This document shows, piece after piece, positions 1 through 7,165 of a stretch of DNA of 36,408 bases. The DNA lies in IMG/VR virus record IMGVR_UViG_3300022539_000333, positions 1 through 36,408 of that record, one strand, 5' to 3'. The stretch is from a virus. The notes beneath the pieces were generated by a model. The model saw nothing but the letters and a program-made list of their open reading frames with translations, did no database searches and was not told where the DNA came from. Each line of letters starts with the position of its first letter. The stretch's first letter is position 1. The position numbers and the translations under genes are program-made.

Positions 1-100
1 TGGAAGACTTCTTTATCTCCGCCTTCTGAAGTATGGAATACGGGTAGACTCCCTTTGAAGTTTGGACAAATACTTTGCCTTTTTTCTTTTCCTCTGTCAA
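1..100 (-). CDS. partial hypothetical protein, C-terminus beyond left edge
   Basis: An open frame starts with TTG at 100-98, overlaps the stop of the preceding gene (ATTGA) and runs off the left edge. A GGAGG sequence lies about 7 nt upstream of the TTG. The visible 33 residues begin MTEEKKKGKVFVQ and are lysine-rich. Tight coupling to the gene at 97-369 suggests the same operon. By phage gene order the portal region should follow terminase, but nothing here identifies the product. Confidence 0.4.
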   Translation of the reverse strand, partial: MTEEKKKGKVFVQTSKGVYPYSILQKAEIKKSS

Positions 101-369
101 TTCACGCCTCCCGGAGCAAAAATTCTTTTGTTAGGAACTTGAATATTGCTTATTTCAGCAATAATAACGGCATTTACTATACTGGTTCTTACCCAAAAAC
201 CTTGGTTTGGGTTTTTAGAAGTTAGATAATCTGCAAAACATATAAACTGCTTAGAAGGGTTGCTCAAGTCTGCAATTATCCGTTTTGCAGTTTTAGATGC
301 AGACAGCTCGTCAACCGCCATACCGAATTGCTGATTACCTTGACAGATAAGCATTATTTGTTTTTTCAT
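97..369 (-). CDS. hypothetical phage protein, 90 aa
   Basis: A 90-residue protein beginning MKKQIMLICQGNQ. The ATG at 369 is preferred over an upstream in-frame start because AAGGAG lies 7 nt before it. The central part contains KNPNQGFWVRTSIVNAVIIA, suggesting a small alpha/beta protein; no membrane segment, zinc motif or known family is recognised. It follows terminase in the same operon and overlaps the next gene by 4 nt. Function unknown. Confidence 0.65.
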   Translation of the reverse strand: MKKQIMLICQGNQQFGMAVDELSASKTAKRIIADLSNPSKQFICFADYLTSKNPNQGFWVRTSIVNAVIIAEISNIQVPNKRIFAPGGVN

Positions 370-370
370 T

Positions 371-550
371 TTATTCTCCTTGCTTATTTCCATATTCGTC
401 CAGCCTTAATTCATATTTCAAGGTTTGTTGTTTAGATTCCTTGGTTTCGCCTCCAATTCAAAAAATTCCAGGAGTTCTCACTGTTCTATTTGGAGGAGCA
501 GGAGGAGGTAGTTTACTATCAAAAGGTTTTGGATAAAATTTAGGCTGCAT
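371..550 (-). pseudogene. small proline-rich gene interrupted by an in-frame TGA
   Basis: One reading frame fills the gap between terminase and the next gene exactly. It starts at ATG 550, 7 nt after AAAGGG, overlaps the terminase stop, reads MQPKFYPKPFDSKLPPPAPP and on to PGIF, meets TGA at 460-458, then continues as IGGETKESKQQTLKYELRLD and ends at TAA 373-371, one base before the next ATG. Without the TGA it would be a 59-60 aa protein. Both halves look coding (a proline-rich N-terminus and a charged C-terminus). Possible explanations are a real nonsense mutation, a sequencing error near the T6 run, or two small peptides. Function unknown. Confidence 0.4.
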
Positions 551-1853
551 ACACATGCCCTTTCTTTGCAGGCTTCTCCACAGAATATAGCACATAGCGG
601 AGTGCATCGATGGTGTGGTCATCTTTCTGTTGGGGTACGTCTTTAGGATTTTTGGAAGAAGTACCCTTCGGGTAATGATAAGTAGCCATTTCCCTGCAAG
701 TATTCTTACAAGTATTGAATATGAACAGGCTTGGTTTGCCGTTCTCTTTGACTTTCAGCTTGCTTTGCACGGTTTCAATACCTTTGGCTATATCTTTTCG
801 TGCAACTTTGGTGAGAATATTCGCCTTGCGCATTTCAGCACGGTCTTCCGCATTTTCAGGGTCGGCGAAAGAGGCTATGTAGCTTTCGTTGCTACTAAGC
901 ATCTTTACAGCGGCAATATGGTCACCGATGCCGGTCTTCGCTCTATAATACTCTTGGTAGACATACCAGTTCTCGTCCTTATCCTGGGCAAGCCATAAGC
1001 AAACGAATGGATTAGTAAAGCCAAAATCAAAGCCCCTATATCTGCGCCACTCTTTCGGAATCTCGAAAGGCTTAATTACATGCATTCTGCGATTGAAAGT
1101 TTTATACACTGCACCATAGAAACTGGCGAACCGGCCTCTAATTCGTGTGGCCTGCACCTCTTCCGGCCATTCTGCAATCATCCCGTCTATTCGCTCGTCT
1201 GGAATGTAACCACCTCGGCTAATACGATTAGCGTTTAAGTCAAAGTAAAATACTTCATCAGCACCGGGCAAATTCTCAATTCGCTCTTCAAGAAGGGGCT
1301 GCGGTATAATGGGAGTCATACTCCAGGACAAAAAACCTTCTTTTGCAAGTAGCCTTGCCTGTACCTCGTTTAAAATGCCTTGAAAGTCGTGATGGCATTG
1401 CTCATCGCAGTGGCAGGAATCTATCGACCGTCCTTGGAATAGCTCCCTTCCCTGATTGAATGCCTTGAACTCTATTGTATGCCTATTCTTCAATAACAAT
1501 TTTCTCGGCACTCTATCTTGGCCCCATCGTATATCCCCGATGTGATGTATCGGTATAAACTTCTCAAGGTATTCCGCCCAGAGAATATCCCTCACCTGCT
1601 CCCAACTTTCTATGCAAGCCCAGTGAAGTCCCTGCGGCTTATGCTTAAACGGGTGAATGTCCAGTGCCAGCATTGCAAGGTCCATCATATTCGTATATGT
1701 TTTGCTTGCCAGATTGCCGCCAAATAGCCATAGTATATCTGCAAGAGATTTATGAAACGCCTCCTGTGGCTCGCCAAGAGGCTTATATATAGCCATCGCT
1801 TCCCCCATCCATTTTATCTCACTTGTGGACAGTTTAGGAAGCTGTATCGGCAT
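540..1853 (-). CDS. terL: phage terminase large subunit
   Basis: A 437-aa DNA-packaging ATPase and nuclease that binds the portal and pumps DNA into proheads. The N-terminal ATPase domain has a Walker A-like GGNLASKT near residue 45-52, a DE pair in the Walker B position (CDEQ) and SMTP at the coupling motif. The C-terminal RNase H-like nuclease shows RGFDFGF, FADPENAED and DHTIDALRY, which supply the acidic metal ligands. The ATG at 1853 has AAGGA 6 nt upstream; an ATG 21 nt earlier is also open. It lies downstream of the DUF5681-like gene and virion-type genes. The Walker A lacks the usual glycine before lysine. Confidence 0.93.
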   Translation of the reverse strand: MPIQLPKLSTSEIKWMGEAMAIYKPLGEPQEAFHKSLADILWLFGGNLASKTYTNMMDLAMLALDIHPFKHKPQGLHWACIESWEQVRDILWAEYLEKFIPIHHIGDIRWGQDRVPRKLLLKNRHTIEFKAFNQGRELFQGRSIDSCHCDEQCHHDFQGILNEVQARLLAKEGFLSWSMTPIIPQPLLEERIENLPGADEVFYFDLNANRISRGGYIPDERIDGMIAEWPEEVQATRIRGRFASFYGAVYKTFNRRMHVIKPFEIPKEWRRYRGFDFGFTNPFVCLWLAQDKDENWYVYQEYYRAKTGIGDHIAAVKMLSSNESYIASFADPENAEDRAEMRKANILTKVARKDIAKGIETVQSKLKVKENGKPSLFIFNTCKNTCREMATYHYPKGTSSKNPKDVPQQKDDHTIDALRYVLYSVEKPAKKGHVYAA

Positions 1854-2079
1854 TCTTTGTTCCTTTTTCGTCATCTGGCTTATCTCGTATTAAGGGACTT
1901 AAATGTTTTGCAAAATCGATTTCCAACATCTTCGTATCGGCATAACATTCATAATAAAGAGTTACAGCATCATTATAATTTATGTCGATGATGATACGTC
2001 TACAATGTGATGGTACAATTCCTGCTTTTTCCAAGGCTTTAATTAAAGAAGGACAACTACCTGTAATTACCTGGTTCAT
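1834..2079 (-). CDS. hypothetical protein, 81 aa
   Basis: An 81-residue protein starting MNQVITGSCPSLIKALEKAG. Its ATG shares a base with the upstream stop (TAATG) and GGAGAAAG lies just before it, so it is translationally coupled. Its end overlaps the terminase start. The sequence SLIKALEKAGIVPSHCRRII followed by a beta-rich stretch suggests a small alpha/beta phage protein seen beside virion genes; no named family is recognised. Function unknown. Confidence 0.65.
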   Translation of the reverse strand: MNQVITGSCPSLIKALEKAGIVPSHCRRIIIDINYNDAVTLYYECYADTKMLEIDFAKHLSPLIRDKPDDEKGTKNADTAS

Positions 2080-2918
2080 TATTCTTTCTCCAATCTGCCC
2101 AGAACGTTGTTCTTGGTAGTGATATTTTCGTTTGCAGTGTTTTTCATAGTCTTGGACATCAAAACATCCGCAGTCCCTTCATCTTTGTAATCAGTTACCC
2201 ATGGAGTTTCGCTGGTATCAATTACTTTATCTGCACGCAGCAATTTTTTAATATCTGCTATGTTTTTCGGAATTGCTATAATCCTGACCTTATCGCCCAC
2301 AGCCATTGTGAATATTGCTGGGTCTGCTGCCAATGTGATTGTCTTAGTACTACCGGTATAAGCTGAAATATGTCCCACTGCTTTTTGGGTATCTGTATCA
2401 GCGTCCTGAATTATTATCATGCTATCTTTATATGCATCATCGTCGGTGGAGCCATCGGTCAAAGTGAAACTTGTCTGGCTTGCTAATGTGGCTATTGTGG
2501 TACTTTCTAAAACAAAGCTGCCGATAATCCTGAACATTGCTGGTATAGTGTCGCCGGTATAAGTTAAAATAGTATCTAAAATATCAATCCCGTATACATA
2601 GCGATTCTCTATCGAAAACGTGGCAAGCACGGCATTCACGGTCTCGCCATCAATAACCGCACCAACAAGAACCACCGAATAATCGTGGCCGGCAGCATAA
2701 AAAGCATTCGCACTCAAATCTATCTTGCAATTATGAACACCAGTAACACTGTCAAAGTCTTCAGTATCGGTTATTCCCGCTGTGGATTCGGTAGTATTAT
2801 TATCCTTGTAAACTTTGATAGTCCCATCGGTAGCACGGGTGATGCTTGCACCCAGTTTGTTGTTCGTGCCCCAGCAAAAATACAATGTTGCGTTTTCTTT
2901 GAAATCGCCTAAATACAC
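2079..2918 (-). CDS. putative virion or tail-fibre-like beta-sandwich protein, 279 aa
   Basis: The gene starts with GTG at 2918, 9 nt after AAAGGA, and overlaps the upstream stop. The first 110 residues are beta-rich with repeated threonine and glycine and the stretch GVHNCKIDLSANAFYAAGHD, typical of Ig-like domains in phage fibre or neck proteins. Residues 150-200 form a second beta-rich segment (TSFTLTDGSTDDDAYKDSMI), and the C-terminus is helical. It lies among virion genes next to terminase. A structural or adhesion role is inferred from composition and context; no catalytic motif is visible. Confidence 0.6.
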   Translation of the reverse strand: MYLGDFKENATLYFCWGTNNKLGASITRATDGTIKVYKDNNTTESTAGITDTEDFDSVTGVHNCKIDLSANAFYAAGHDYSVVLVGAVIDGETVNAVLATFSIENRYVYGIDILDTILTYTGDTIPAMFRIIGSFVLESTTIATLASQTSFTLTDGSTDDDAYKDSMIIIQDADTDTQKAVGHISAYTGSTKTITLAADPAIFTMAVGDKVRIIAIPKNIADIKKLLRADKVIDTSETPWVTDYKDEGTADVLMSKTMKNTANENITTKNNVLGRLEKE

Positions 2919-3388
2919 TATACCAATCCTTTCTTACCAGCAGCCAATGAACCGCCGACCAAAGGACGAGATGCTATTTCATTAAACTCAAATTCCCACA
3001 AACGCATTGAAGCAAATGCTGATACTCCTGTCTTCTCAGACCACCAAACTCTTGCTTGTGAAATCCATTTCGCTGTAGGTGGAATAAGTTTTTCAGTCCA
3101 AGTATGACTATTGAACACACAATCATCAACCAACAACCAAGCCGAAGCAATTACGTTATAAACTTGAATCCTTACAGTTACATCTTCGTTTTCTGTGCCA
3201 GTCCACTGAGATGCATTAAGCCTTATCTTATCACAGATTATATTGGAAGGTAGAATGAGTCTTACCCAATGCTGCCACTGATTAACAATAGTATTAGCAA
3301 AAGATTCAGTGCTGCCGTCATAGGCATCTGCCTCATTATCCCATTGCCCGTCAGGGTCATCATGAGATGTAGGGCTTACCCATCCCAT
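2918..3388 (-). CDS. putative virion protein with discoidin/jelly-roll-like fold, 156 aa
   Basis: The start is the ATG at 3388 inside TGATG of the upstream stop, with GAGAGG 7 nt before it. The sequence has many aromatics (GWVSP, NQWQHWVRL, ARVWWSEKTG) and alternating beta strands, resembling F5/8-type or carbohydrate-binding beta sandwiches found in phage virions. It is coupled to the 279-aa gene downstream. Exact role unknown; attachment or decoration is an inference. Confidence 0.55.
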   Translation of the reverse strand: MGWVSPTSHDDPDGQWDNEADAYDGSTESFANTIVNQWQHWVRLILPSNIICDKIRLNASQWTGTENEDVTVRIQVYNVIASAWLLVDDCVFNSHTWTEKLIPPTAKWISQARVWWSEKTGVSAFASMRLWEFEFNEIASRPLVGGSLAAGKKGLV

Positions 3389-3708
3389 CACTCAAACCTC
3401 TCTTTCAGCTTGTCCTGGATTGCCGCCGCCGTCTTATCCGTCATAGAAGACTCAAACGTGGCTATCATTCCTTCTATCGCTTTCAAATCAGGCAGGAGCT
3501 TCTTCATCAATGCAACCATTATGGCGGGGTTGTCATACGCTTGTTCAACAAAGGCAACCAGTAGCTTTTTCTTCTTGCCCCTGCTACCCTCTACTACTTT
3601 AATGGCGTCCCATAGTTCTGTTATTGAGTAGCGATTCTTACTGCCTTTTTGCCTGCCCTTACATCTCCTTGGGTCATGCCCTTTTTTGAATTTAGTATCT
3701 TTTGCCAT
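3388..3708 (-). CDS. DUF5681-like DNA-binding protein, candidate terminase small subunit
   Basis: A 106-aa basic protein with the N-terminal motif FKKGHDPRRCKGRQKGSKN near residues 7-25. This matches the FKxGxxxNxxGRxKGxxN signature of DUF5681 proteins, which are often encoded just upstream of terminase large subunits. The remainder is helical (LWDAIKVVEGSRGKKKKLL). Family and position make it a candidate small terminase subunit recognising phage DNA, although three genes separate it from terL. A general DNA-binding role is the alternative. Confidence 0.6.
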   Translation of the reverse strand: MAKDTKFKKGHDPRRCKGRQKGSKNRYSITELWDAIKVVEGSRGKKKKLLVAFVEQAYDNPAIMVALMKKLLPDLKAIEGMIATFESSMTDKTAAAIQDKLKERFE

Positions 3709-3729
3709 TTCCCACTAAAACTCCAGTAG

Positions 3730-3918
3730 TTAACTGTCTTCAAACGCTCGCCTCAACTCATGTAGCTCGTACTTTTCAAAGTCGCTTAATGTTTTTTGTG
3801 ATGCTGCTTGTGTGATGGTTTGCTCATCATTTTTAGGTTCGAGTAGAAGCAAGAGCCGATGGATATTCTCCACGCTATCGACTATCTCGTCGAGATGTTT
3901 TTTTTGCTCCTGTGTCAT
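3730..3918 (-). CDS. hypothetical helical protein, 62 aa
   Basis: A 62-residue acidic, helical protein beginning MTQEQKKHLDEIVDSVENIH, followed by a leucine-rich stretch (RLLLLLEP) and an ending like FEKYELHELRRAFEDS; a short coiled coil is likely. The frame is open up to 4005, but that upstream part is the interleaved inverted-repeat leader, so the internal ATG at 3918 is chosen; its ribosome site (GGA 11 nt upstream) is weak. Function unknown. Confidence 0.55.
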   Translation of the reverse strand: MTQEQKKHLDEIVDSVENIHRLLLLLEPKNDEQTITQAASQKTLSDFEKYELHELRRAFEDS

Positions 3919-3941
3919 TGGGGGTTTTTCCAAAACTGGTA

Positions 3942-3996
3942 CTGGCGCTGAGCGCATAAAAAAATGGTCTGGCAATACGCTCAGCGCCAGACCATT
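3942..3996 (-). terminator. terminator-like hairpin with competing downstream pairing (pseudoknot topology)
   Basis: Read on the minus strand, AATGGTCTGGC (3996-3986) pairs perfectly with GCCAGACCATT (3973-3963) and is followed by a T run, the form of an intrinsic terminator. Its loop and 5' arm (CTGGCGCTGAGCG, 3990-3978) are also perfectly complementary over 13 nt to CGCTCAGCGCCAG (3954-3942) just downstream. The two inverted repeats are interleaved, so the RNA can form an H-type pseudoknot or switch between hairpins ahead of the 62-aa gene. Function inferred. Confidence 0.6.
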
Positions 3997-4062
3997 TATA
4001 AACATACTAATACACTAAATACTACTTAAGCAAGGGGAATCTCTGAAATATATAAAGTTTTT

Positions 4063-4272
4063 TTAAGGTGCTTTTACGAAGTCAAAATCTTCGTGTGTAA
4101 ACTCCCATTCATCACCCTTGTCGTCAACTGCTATCGTACAATGCGGCAGGACACGTATTGCCTTGAACGGTTCCTTGCTAATTGTGTTATAGCAATGCAC
4201 TCTACCAGTGACACGCACGATAGCCCAGAATCTCTCTCCTATCAGCGGTTTGTATTTCGTTGGGCCAGTCAT
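4063..4272 (-). CDS. hypothetical protein, 69 aa
   Basis: A 69-aa beta-rich protein (GERFWAIVRVTGRVHCYN, then VDDKGDEWEFTHEDFDFV). The ATG at 4272 is preceded by GGA about 8 nt upstream and overlaps a small upstream frame by ATGA. No zinc or membrane motif is present. It is followed by the terminator-like leader at 3942-3996. Function unknown. Confidence 0.55.
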   Translation of the reverse strand: MTGPTKYKPLIGERFWAIVRVTGRVHCYNTISKEPFKAIRVLPHCTIAVDDKGDEWEFTHEDFDFVKAP

Positions 4273-4406
4273 TTAGTTCCGCTATAAGTAATTGCCTTTT
4301 CAAAAAAGCTGGTTTTATTATAGTCGATGCCAGCAAACGACTGATTTTTCGTTCTGTTCTCTTTTGCTCCAATCCAATCTTCTCTTCTCGACTCTTCTCC
4401 TCTCAT
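4269..4406 (-). CDS. possible small protein, 45 aa
   Basis: A short open frame from ATG 4406 to TGA 4271-4269 that overlaps the next ATG as ATGA, the coupling used throughout this operon. The product (MRGEESRREDWIGAKENRTK then FAGIDYNKTSFFEKAI) is polar. The first half is encoded by a purine-rich stretch, and no clear ribosome site precedes the ATG, so this may be an untranslated spacer. Confidence 0.3.
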   Translation of the reverse strand: MRGEESRREDWIGAKENRTKNQSFAGIDYNKTSFFEKAITYSGTK

Positions 4407-4417
4407 CTTTTATCTTG

Positions 4418-4702
4418 TTACTTACCCGTTAATGCCTTTTTGACTTGGGGGTTCGTCACGGCCACATATCTTTCCAATTCTTTTTCTGATGCAATCGCTG
4501 AGGCCATACCAAATTGCACAGCTTCTCTATGCGTCAACGTCTGCCTGTTTTTGGCAACTATCCCCAATACTTTTATTGCAACCTTCGCTGGCTCATCAAC
4601 TTCACGTCGGTTGTCTAATACTTCTTGTGCAACTTCAAGGGCTTTATCTTCAAGTTCGCTCATTTTTTTTGTTTTTGTTTCTGTCATTTGTAAAGTATTC
4701 AT
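4418..4702 (-). CDS. hypothetical helical protein, 94 aa
   Basis: A 94-aa predicted all-helical protein (ELEDKALEVAQEVLDNRREV, VAIKVLGIVAKNRQTLTHRE) with ATG at 4702 and AAAGGA 7 nt upstream. Charged heptad-like spacing suggests a dimerising or regulatory protein. It begins a group of small genes after a purine-rich spacer. No family recognised. Confidence 0.6.
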   Translation of the reverse strand: MNTLQMTETKTKKMSELEDKALEVAQEVLDNRREVDEPAKVAIKVLGIVAKNRQTLTHREAVQFGMASAIASEKELERYVAVTNPQVKKALTGK

Positions 4703-4853
4703 TTCAATTCCTTTCGTATCGTATTATCTCAACTTTGTTCATATCTGGTCCGGTCATCTCAGTTCAAAATAATATTTATTTCAAGTCAATTCATTACTTC
4801 TCGCTACCTTACGCCTCCACTCACCTCGATTCCGTTCATCTCGACTTATTTAT

Positions 4854-5435
4854 TTACAATATTTTCCAATCTACAATTCTAAATCTGCCGAATGTTGGCC
4901 CAAAAACGCCAAGCCCACATCGCAAGCCGCCCGTCTCAAAAAATTCTCTGATTTTGCCTTGGTCAAAAGTATCTTCAACGATTGTGATTATAAAAGTTAG
5001 CGACCAAGGTGTTTCAATCATTGGCCGTTCTATCATTTTGCGACTGCCATCTTTGGTTGTAAATGAGCGAATGTCCACAGCATCCCAACTTTTCCGAACT
5101 GGCTCAAAATATACTTTGAGTTTATCTTTTTCGCCCTCTACCCACACACATCCGCTACAAAAACTTGTATATTCCGTGCCTTTTTTCGTCTCACGATACG
5201 TGCCTTGAATATAAGCCGCTCCTTTCCTGAATCTATTGCCGATTAACATCATACGAATGTTATTGGCTGGCAAATACATCCCGTTTTTGTCCTTGTAGGC
5301 CATCGCCTCTAATGTGGCTGACCTATCGCTTGCTCCTTTGACTATTTTACCCCTATCTGTTGGGTCTTTTTTTTCGATATACCGACACATCAATAACGGA
5401 ACAAGCCCTTCGATTTTGCATTTTATCTGATACAT
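4854..5435 (-). CDS. phage protein of unknown function with RAMP-like features, 193 aa
   Basis: The start MYQIKCKIEGLVPLL (ATG 5435, AAAGGA 8 nt upstream) is chosen over an in-frame upstream start. The pattern is a beta strand plus GLxPLLM at the N-terminus, LPANNIRMMLIGNRFRKGA in the middle, then a strand-rich half ending FETGGLRCGLGVFGPTFGRF and VDWK. Proteins of this layout (glycine-rich GLG..GP..GRF near the end) are common in environmental phages, and the arrangement resembles the RRM-like RAMP fold of Cas7-type proteins. That similarity is by eye only; nucleic-acid binding is an inference and no catalytic residues are visible. Confidence 0.55.
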   Translation of the reverse strand: MYQIKCKIEGLVPLLMCRYIEKKDPTDRGKIVKGASDRSATLEAMAYKDKNGMYLPANNIRMMLIGNRFRKGAAYIQGTYRETKKGTEYTSFCSGCVWVEGEKDKLKVYFEPVRKSWDAVDIRSFTTKDGSRKMIERPMIETPWSLTFIITIVEDTFDQGKIREFFETGGLRCGLGVFGPTFGRFRIVDWKIL

Positions 5436-5606
5436 TTTTCTTTTCCTTTCTGCTCTTGTCCAAAACTCCTTGGTACGCCTCGGTTCCACTCAACTCAAAT
5501 CAGTTTGCATTTATCCAATATGTTTCTTTTCTGCTCTTTTCCGCTCTAAACCATTCCTCTCCTTTCCAATCAATTCTTCTCCGTACACCTTCAGTTTTTT
5601 TCAGAG

Positions 5607-5658
5607 AGCCCCGCCCGCTTGGACGGTCAATTACCCCGGAGGGCAAACGGACGGGGCT
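5607..5658 (-). promoter_or_regulatory. 15-bp GC-rich hairpin in leader region
   Basis: AGCCCCGTCCGTTTG (minus strand, 5658-5644) pairs along its full length with CAAGCGGGCGGGGCT (5621-5607), allowing two G-U pairs, around a 22-nt loop. No T run follows on either strand, so it is not a typical terminator. It sits in the 236-nt spacer (5436-5671) between the lipoprotein gene and the 193-aa gene; the rest of that spacer is purine-rich with no convincing gene. It may be an mRNA-processing or stability element. Confidence 0.5.
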
Positions 5659-5671
5659 GTACCACGGCCTC

Positions 5672-6277
5672 TTAAGTAACACCTAAATCGACTCGTGCCT
5701 CGCCAATGTATTCATAAAGGTCTGGGCCAATTTCAGGTTTTTCTAATTTCAATCGTTCTGTTCCAATCTTGTGCGCCTGGTATTTAAGCCGATTCGTCTC
5801 TGCCTCTTTTGCTTCTTGCTCTGCTTCTTTTTTCTTTGACCTGCCCCAGAGACCGAGAAGGAGGCTAACAACCACAAGCCCTGCCTCAATCGTTACAGCA
5901 TACGGATTGAATACAGCCGAGGCCCTATTTGCCTGCCGAGCGATTTCCACCCAATCTACTTCCGGCTGGCCGGTAAGCTCCACTTCCTGTATTGCTTTCA
6001 CGATATCCATCACTTGCGGCTGAACTCTGTTAATTTCCTCGTTGATTTTGTCGATTTTGGCTACTGTATTAACATCAATAACATTATGCTTTTCCAGCGT
6101 AGCAGTAAGGTCGTTGGCGATTGCCTGGTATTCTTCCACGGCGGAGACCAAGGCCTGAGTGTTATCGGCAAGCAGTTTTGTATCCTCCGGCGTGAGAGTC
6201 TCTTCACAACCACCCACAATTGACAGACTTACACAAACAAGACTTACTGCAATCCATTTCCAAATTTTCGTCCACAT
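5672..6277 (-). CDS. putative phage lipoprotein with second transmembrane segment
   Basis: A 201-aa protein starting MWTKIWKWIAVSLVCVSLSI (ATG 6277, AAAGGAG 8 nt upstream). The basic start, hydrophobic core and VGGC lipobox put the lipidated cysteine near residue 23. A coiled-coil-like middle (residues 30-100) is followed by a second hydrophobic helix near 125-150 (EAGLVVVSLLLGLWG) and a lysine/glutamate-rich tail. It probably sits in the cell envelope. The layout would suit a lysis accessory (spanin- or holin-like) or a lysogeny membrane protein; it lies beside RusA rather than an endolysin, so the role is open. Confidence 0.65.
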   Translation of the reverse strand: MWTKIWKWIAVSLVCVSLSIVGGCEETLTPEDTKLLADNTQALVSAVEEYQAIANDLTATLEKHNVIDVNTVAKIDKINEEINRVQPQVMDIVKAIQEVELTGQPEVDWVEIARQANRASAVFNPYAVTIEAGLVVVSLLLGLWGRSKKKEAEQEAKEAETNRLKYQAHKIGTERLKLEKPEIGPDLYEYIGEARVDLGVT

Positions 6278-6322
6278 TGTTTTTACTCCTTTCAATCAAC
6301 AATTTAATAAGTCAACAATTAG

Positions 6323-6517
6323 CTATGTTGTCCCTGGTAAGCTATCCTGAATCGGCTCATAACTCAAGCGGACAACTTCTTGATTCTTAACCAAATCAAT
6401 GGTCTTTTGGCGTTGGTCTTCGGTAAGACTGATGCCATCAAAAGTAAGACTCTCACCATTTGACTTGACATTGCAGCTTTTGATTTTTGTCTCGATAACT
6501 ATTTTTGTCTCTGCCAT
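6323..6517 (-). CDS. hypothetical protein, 64 aa
   Basis: A 64-aa protein (MAETKIVIETKIKSCNVKSN then GISLTEDQRQKTIDLVKNQE and RLSYEPIQ) with strong AAAGGAG upstream of ATG 6517. A beta hairpin followed by a helix is suggested. Small proteins of this style occur beside RusA genes in phages. Function unknown. Confidence 0.6.
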   Translation of the reverse strand: MAETKIVIETKIKSCNVKSNGESLTFDGISLTEDQRQKTIDLVKNQEVVRLSYEPIQDSLPGTT

Positions 6518-6518
6518 C

Positions 6519-6599
6519 TTAAAACTCCTTTCTTTGCCCGCCCTGCCACCCGCATAACACTAAATTAGGGTCTGACTTTGTTAAGTCTGAACCTGGCAT
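6519..6599 (-). CDS. possible leader peptide, 26 aa
   Basis: An ATG at 6599, 9 nt after GGAGG, opens a 26-codon frame (MPGSDLTKSDPNLVLCGWQG) ending at TAA 6521-6519, one base before the next ATG. The region also folds locally: GACTT/AAGTC form a hairpin near 6571-6585, and a GC-rich GGCAGGGCGGGC stretch at 6535-6546 lies just before the next ribosome site. It may be a coding leader or only an untranslated leader. Confidence 0.25.
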   Translation of the reverse strand: MPGSDLTKSDPNLVLCGWQGGQRKEF

Positions 6600-6612
6600 T
6601 AGGCATCACCTC

Positions 6613-7140
6613 CTAACTAAAATTAGTTTTTGCAAATTTACCAAAATGTTTTAGAGCAACTCTTTGAGTTTTTTCTTGTAATGAACCGACAGATATATCC
6701 GCTCCTGGTTGGTCTCGCCAACGCCAATAGGCATGTTGTTCTACAACTAATTTGTCATCTTTGTAAACCAAACCCGAAAGTGCGTCTTTGGTGGCTCGTA
6801 CAGCCTTATCTAAATCGGGGGCACTTCTTCTGTCGGGTAAGGGATGTCGATGTCCCTCTTTTGATAACTCCCCGTTTTTCTTAAAGTGCCCTTTTGGGCG
6901 TGGTAGATAAAATGTCGCCTGGAAGACTATCGCTCCATCGTAAGGCATAAAGTGTTGACTATACTTTTGCAGAAACGCCCACTTCACACTTTCCATCCAG
7001 GGTTTTTGATATTTAGACGCGGGGGTTACATTAAAACTCATCTTGCCGCTTGCCTGTTTTGTCCTGAAAACAGTTTTACTGCCTGAGCCGCCTACTCTGC
7101 CATGCACGTTAAGTTTAATTTTTGCCACTTTTATTCTCAT
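6613..7140 (-). CDS. rusA: RusA-like Holliday junction resolvase
   Basis: A 175-aa protein; the ATG at 7140 is chosen because AAAGGAAAGG lies just upstream. The RusA signature is clear in the C-terminal half: PDRRSAPDLDKAVRATKDAL followed by VYKDDKLVVEQ. It supplies the aspartates that bind magnesium in RusA (PDLDN..DAL..VVYxDD). The N-terminal part carries the strand FQATFYLPRPKGHFKKNG. It would resolve four-way junctions made during phage recombination or late replication, and works with the RecT/YqaJ pair in the same operon. Confidence 0.85.
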   Translation of the reverse strand: MRIKVAKIKLNVHGRVGGSGSKTVFRTKQASGKMSFNVTPASKYQKPWMESVKWAFLQKYSQHFMPYDGAIVFQATFYLPRPKGHFKKNGELSKEGHRHPLPDRRSAPDLDKAVRATKDALSGLVYKDDKLVVEQHAYWRWRDQPGADISVGSLQEKTQRVALKHFGKFAKTNFS

Positions 7141-7165
7141 TTCGCCTTTCCTTTCGGTTTCTCTG

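Noticed and set aside
371-550. TGA or TAG codon reassignment in this phage
   Set aside because: Many genes end cleanly at TGA and TAG, and long frames have no further internal stops.
615-998. Plus-strand frames opposite terminase and other minus genes
   Set aside because: They are shadows of well-supported minus-strand genes.
5500-5682. 60-codon minus-strand frame between the lipoprotein and 193-aa genes
   Set aside because: It starts with GTG lacking a ribosome site and is encoded by the long hairpin and a purine-rich spacer.
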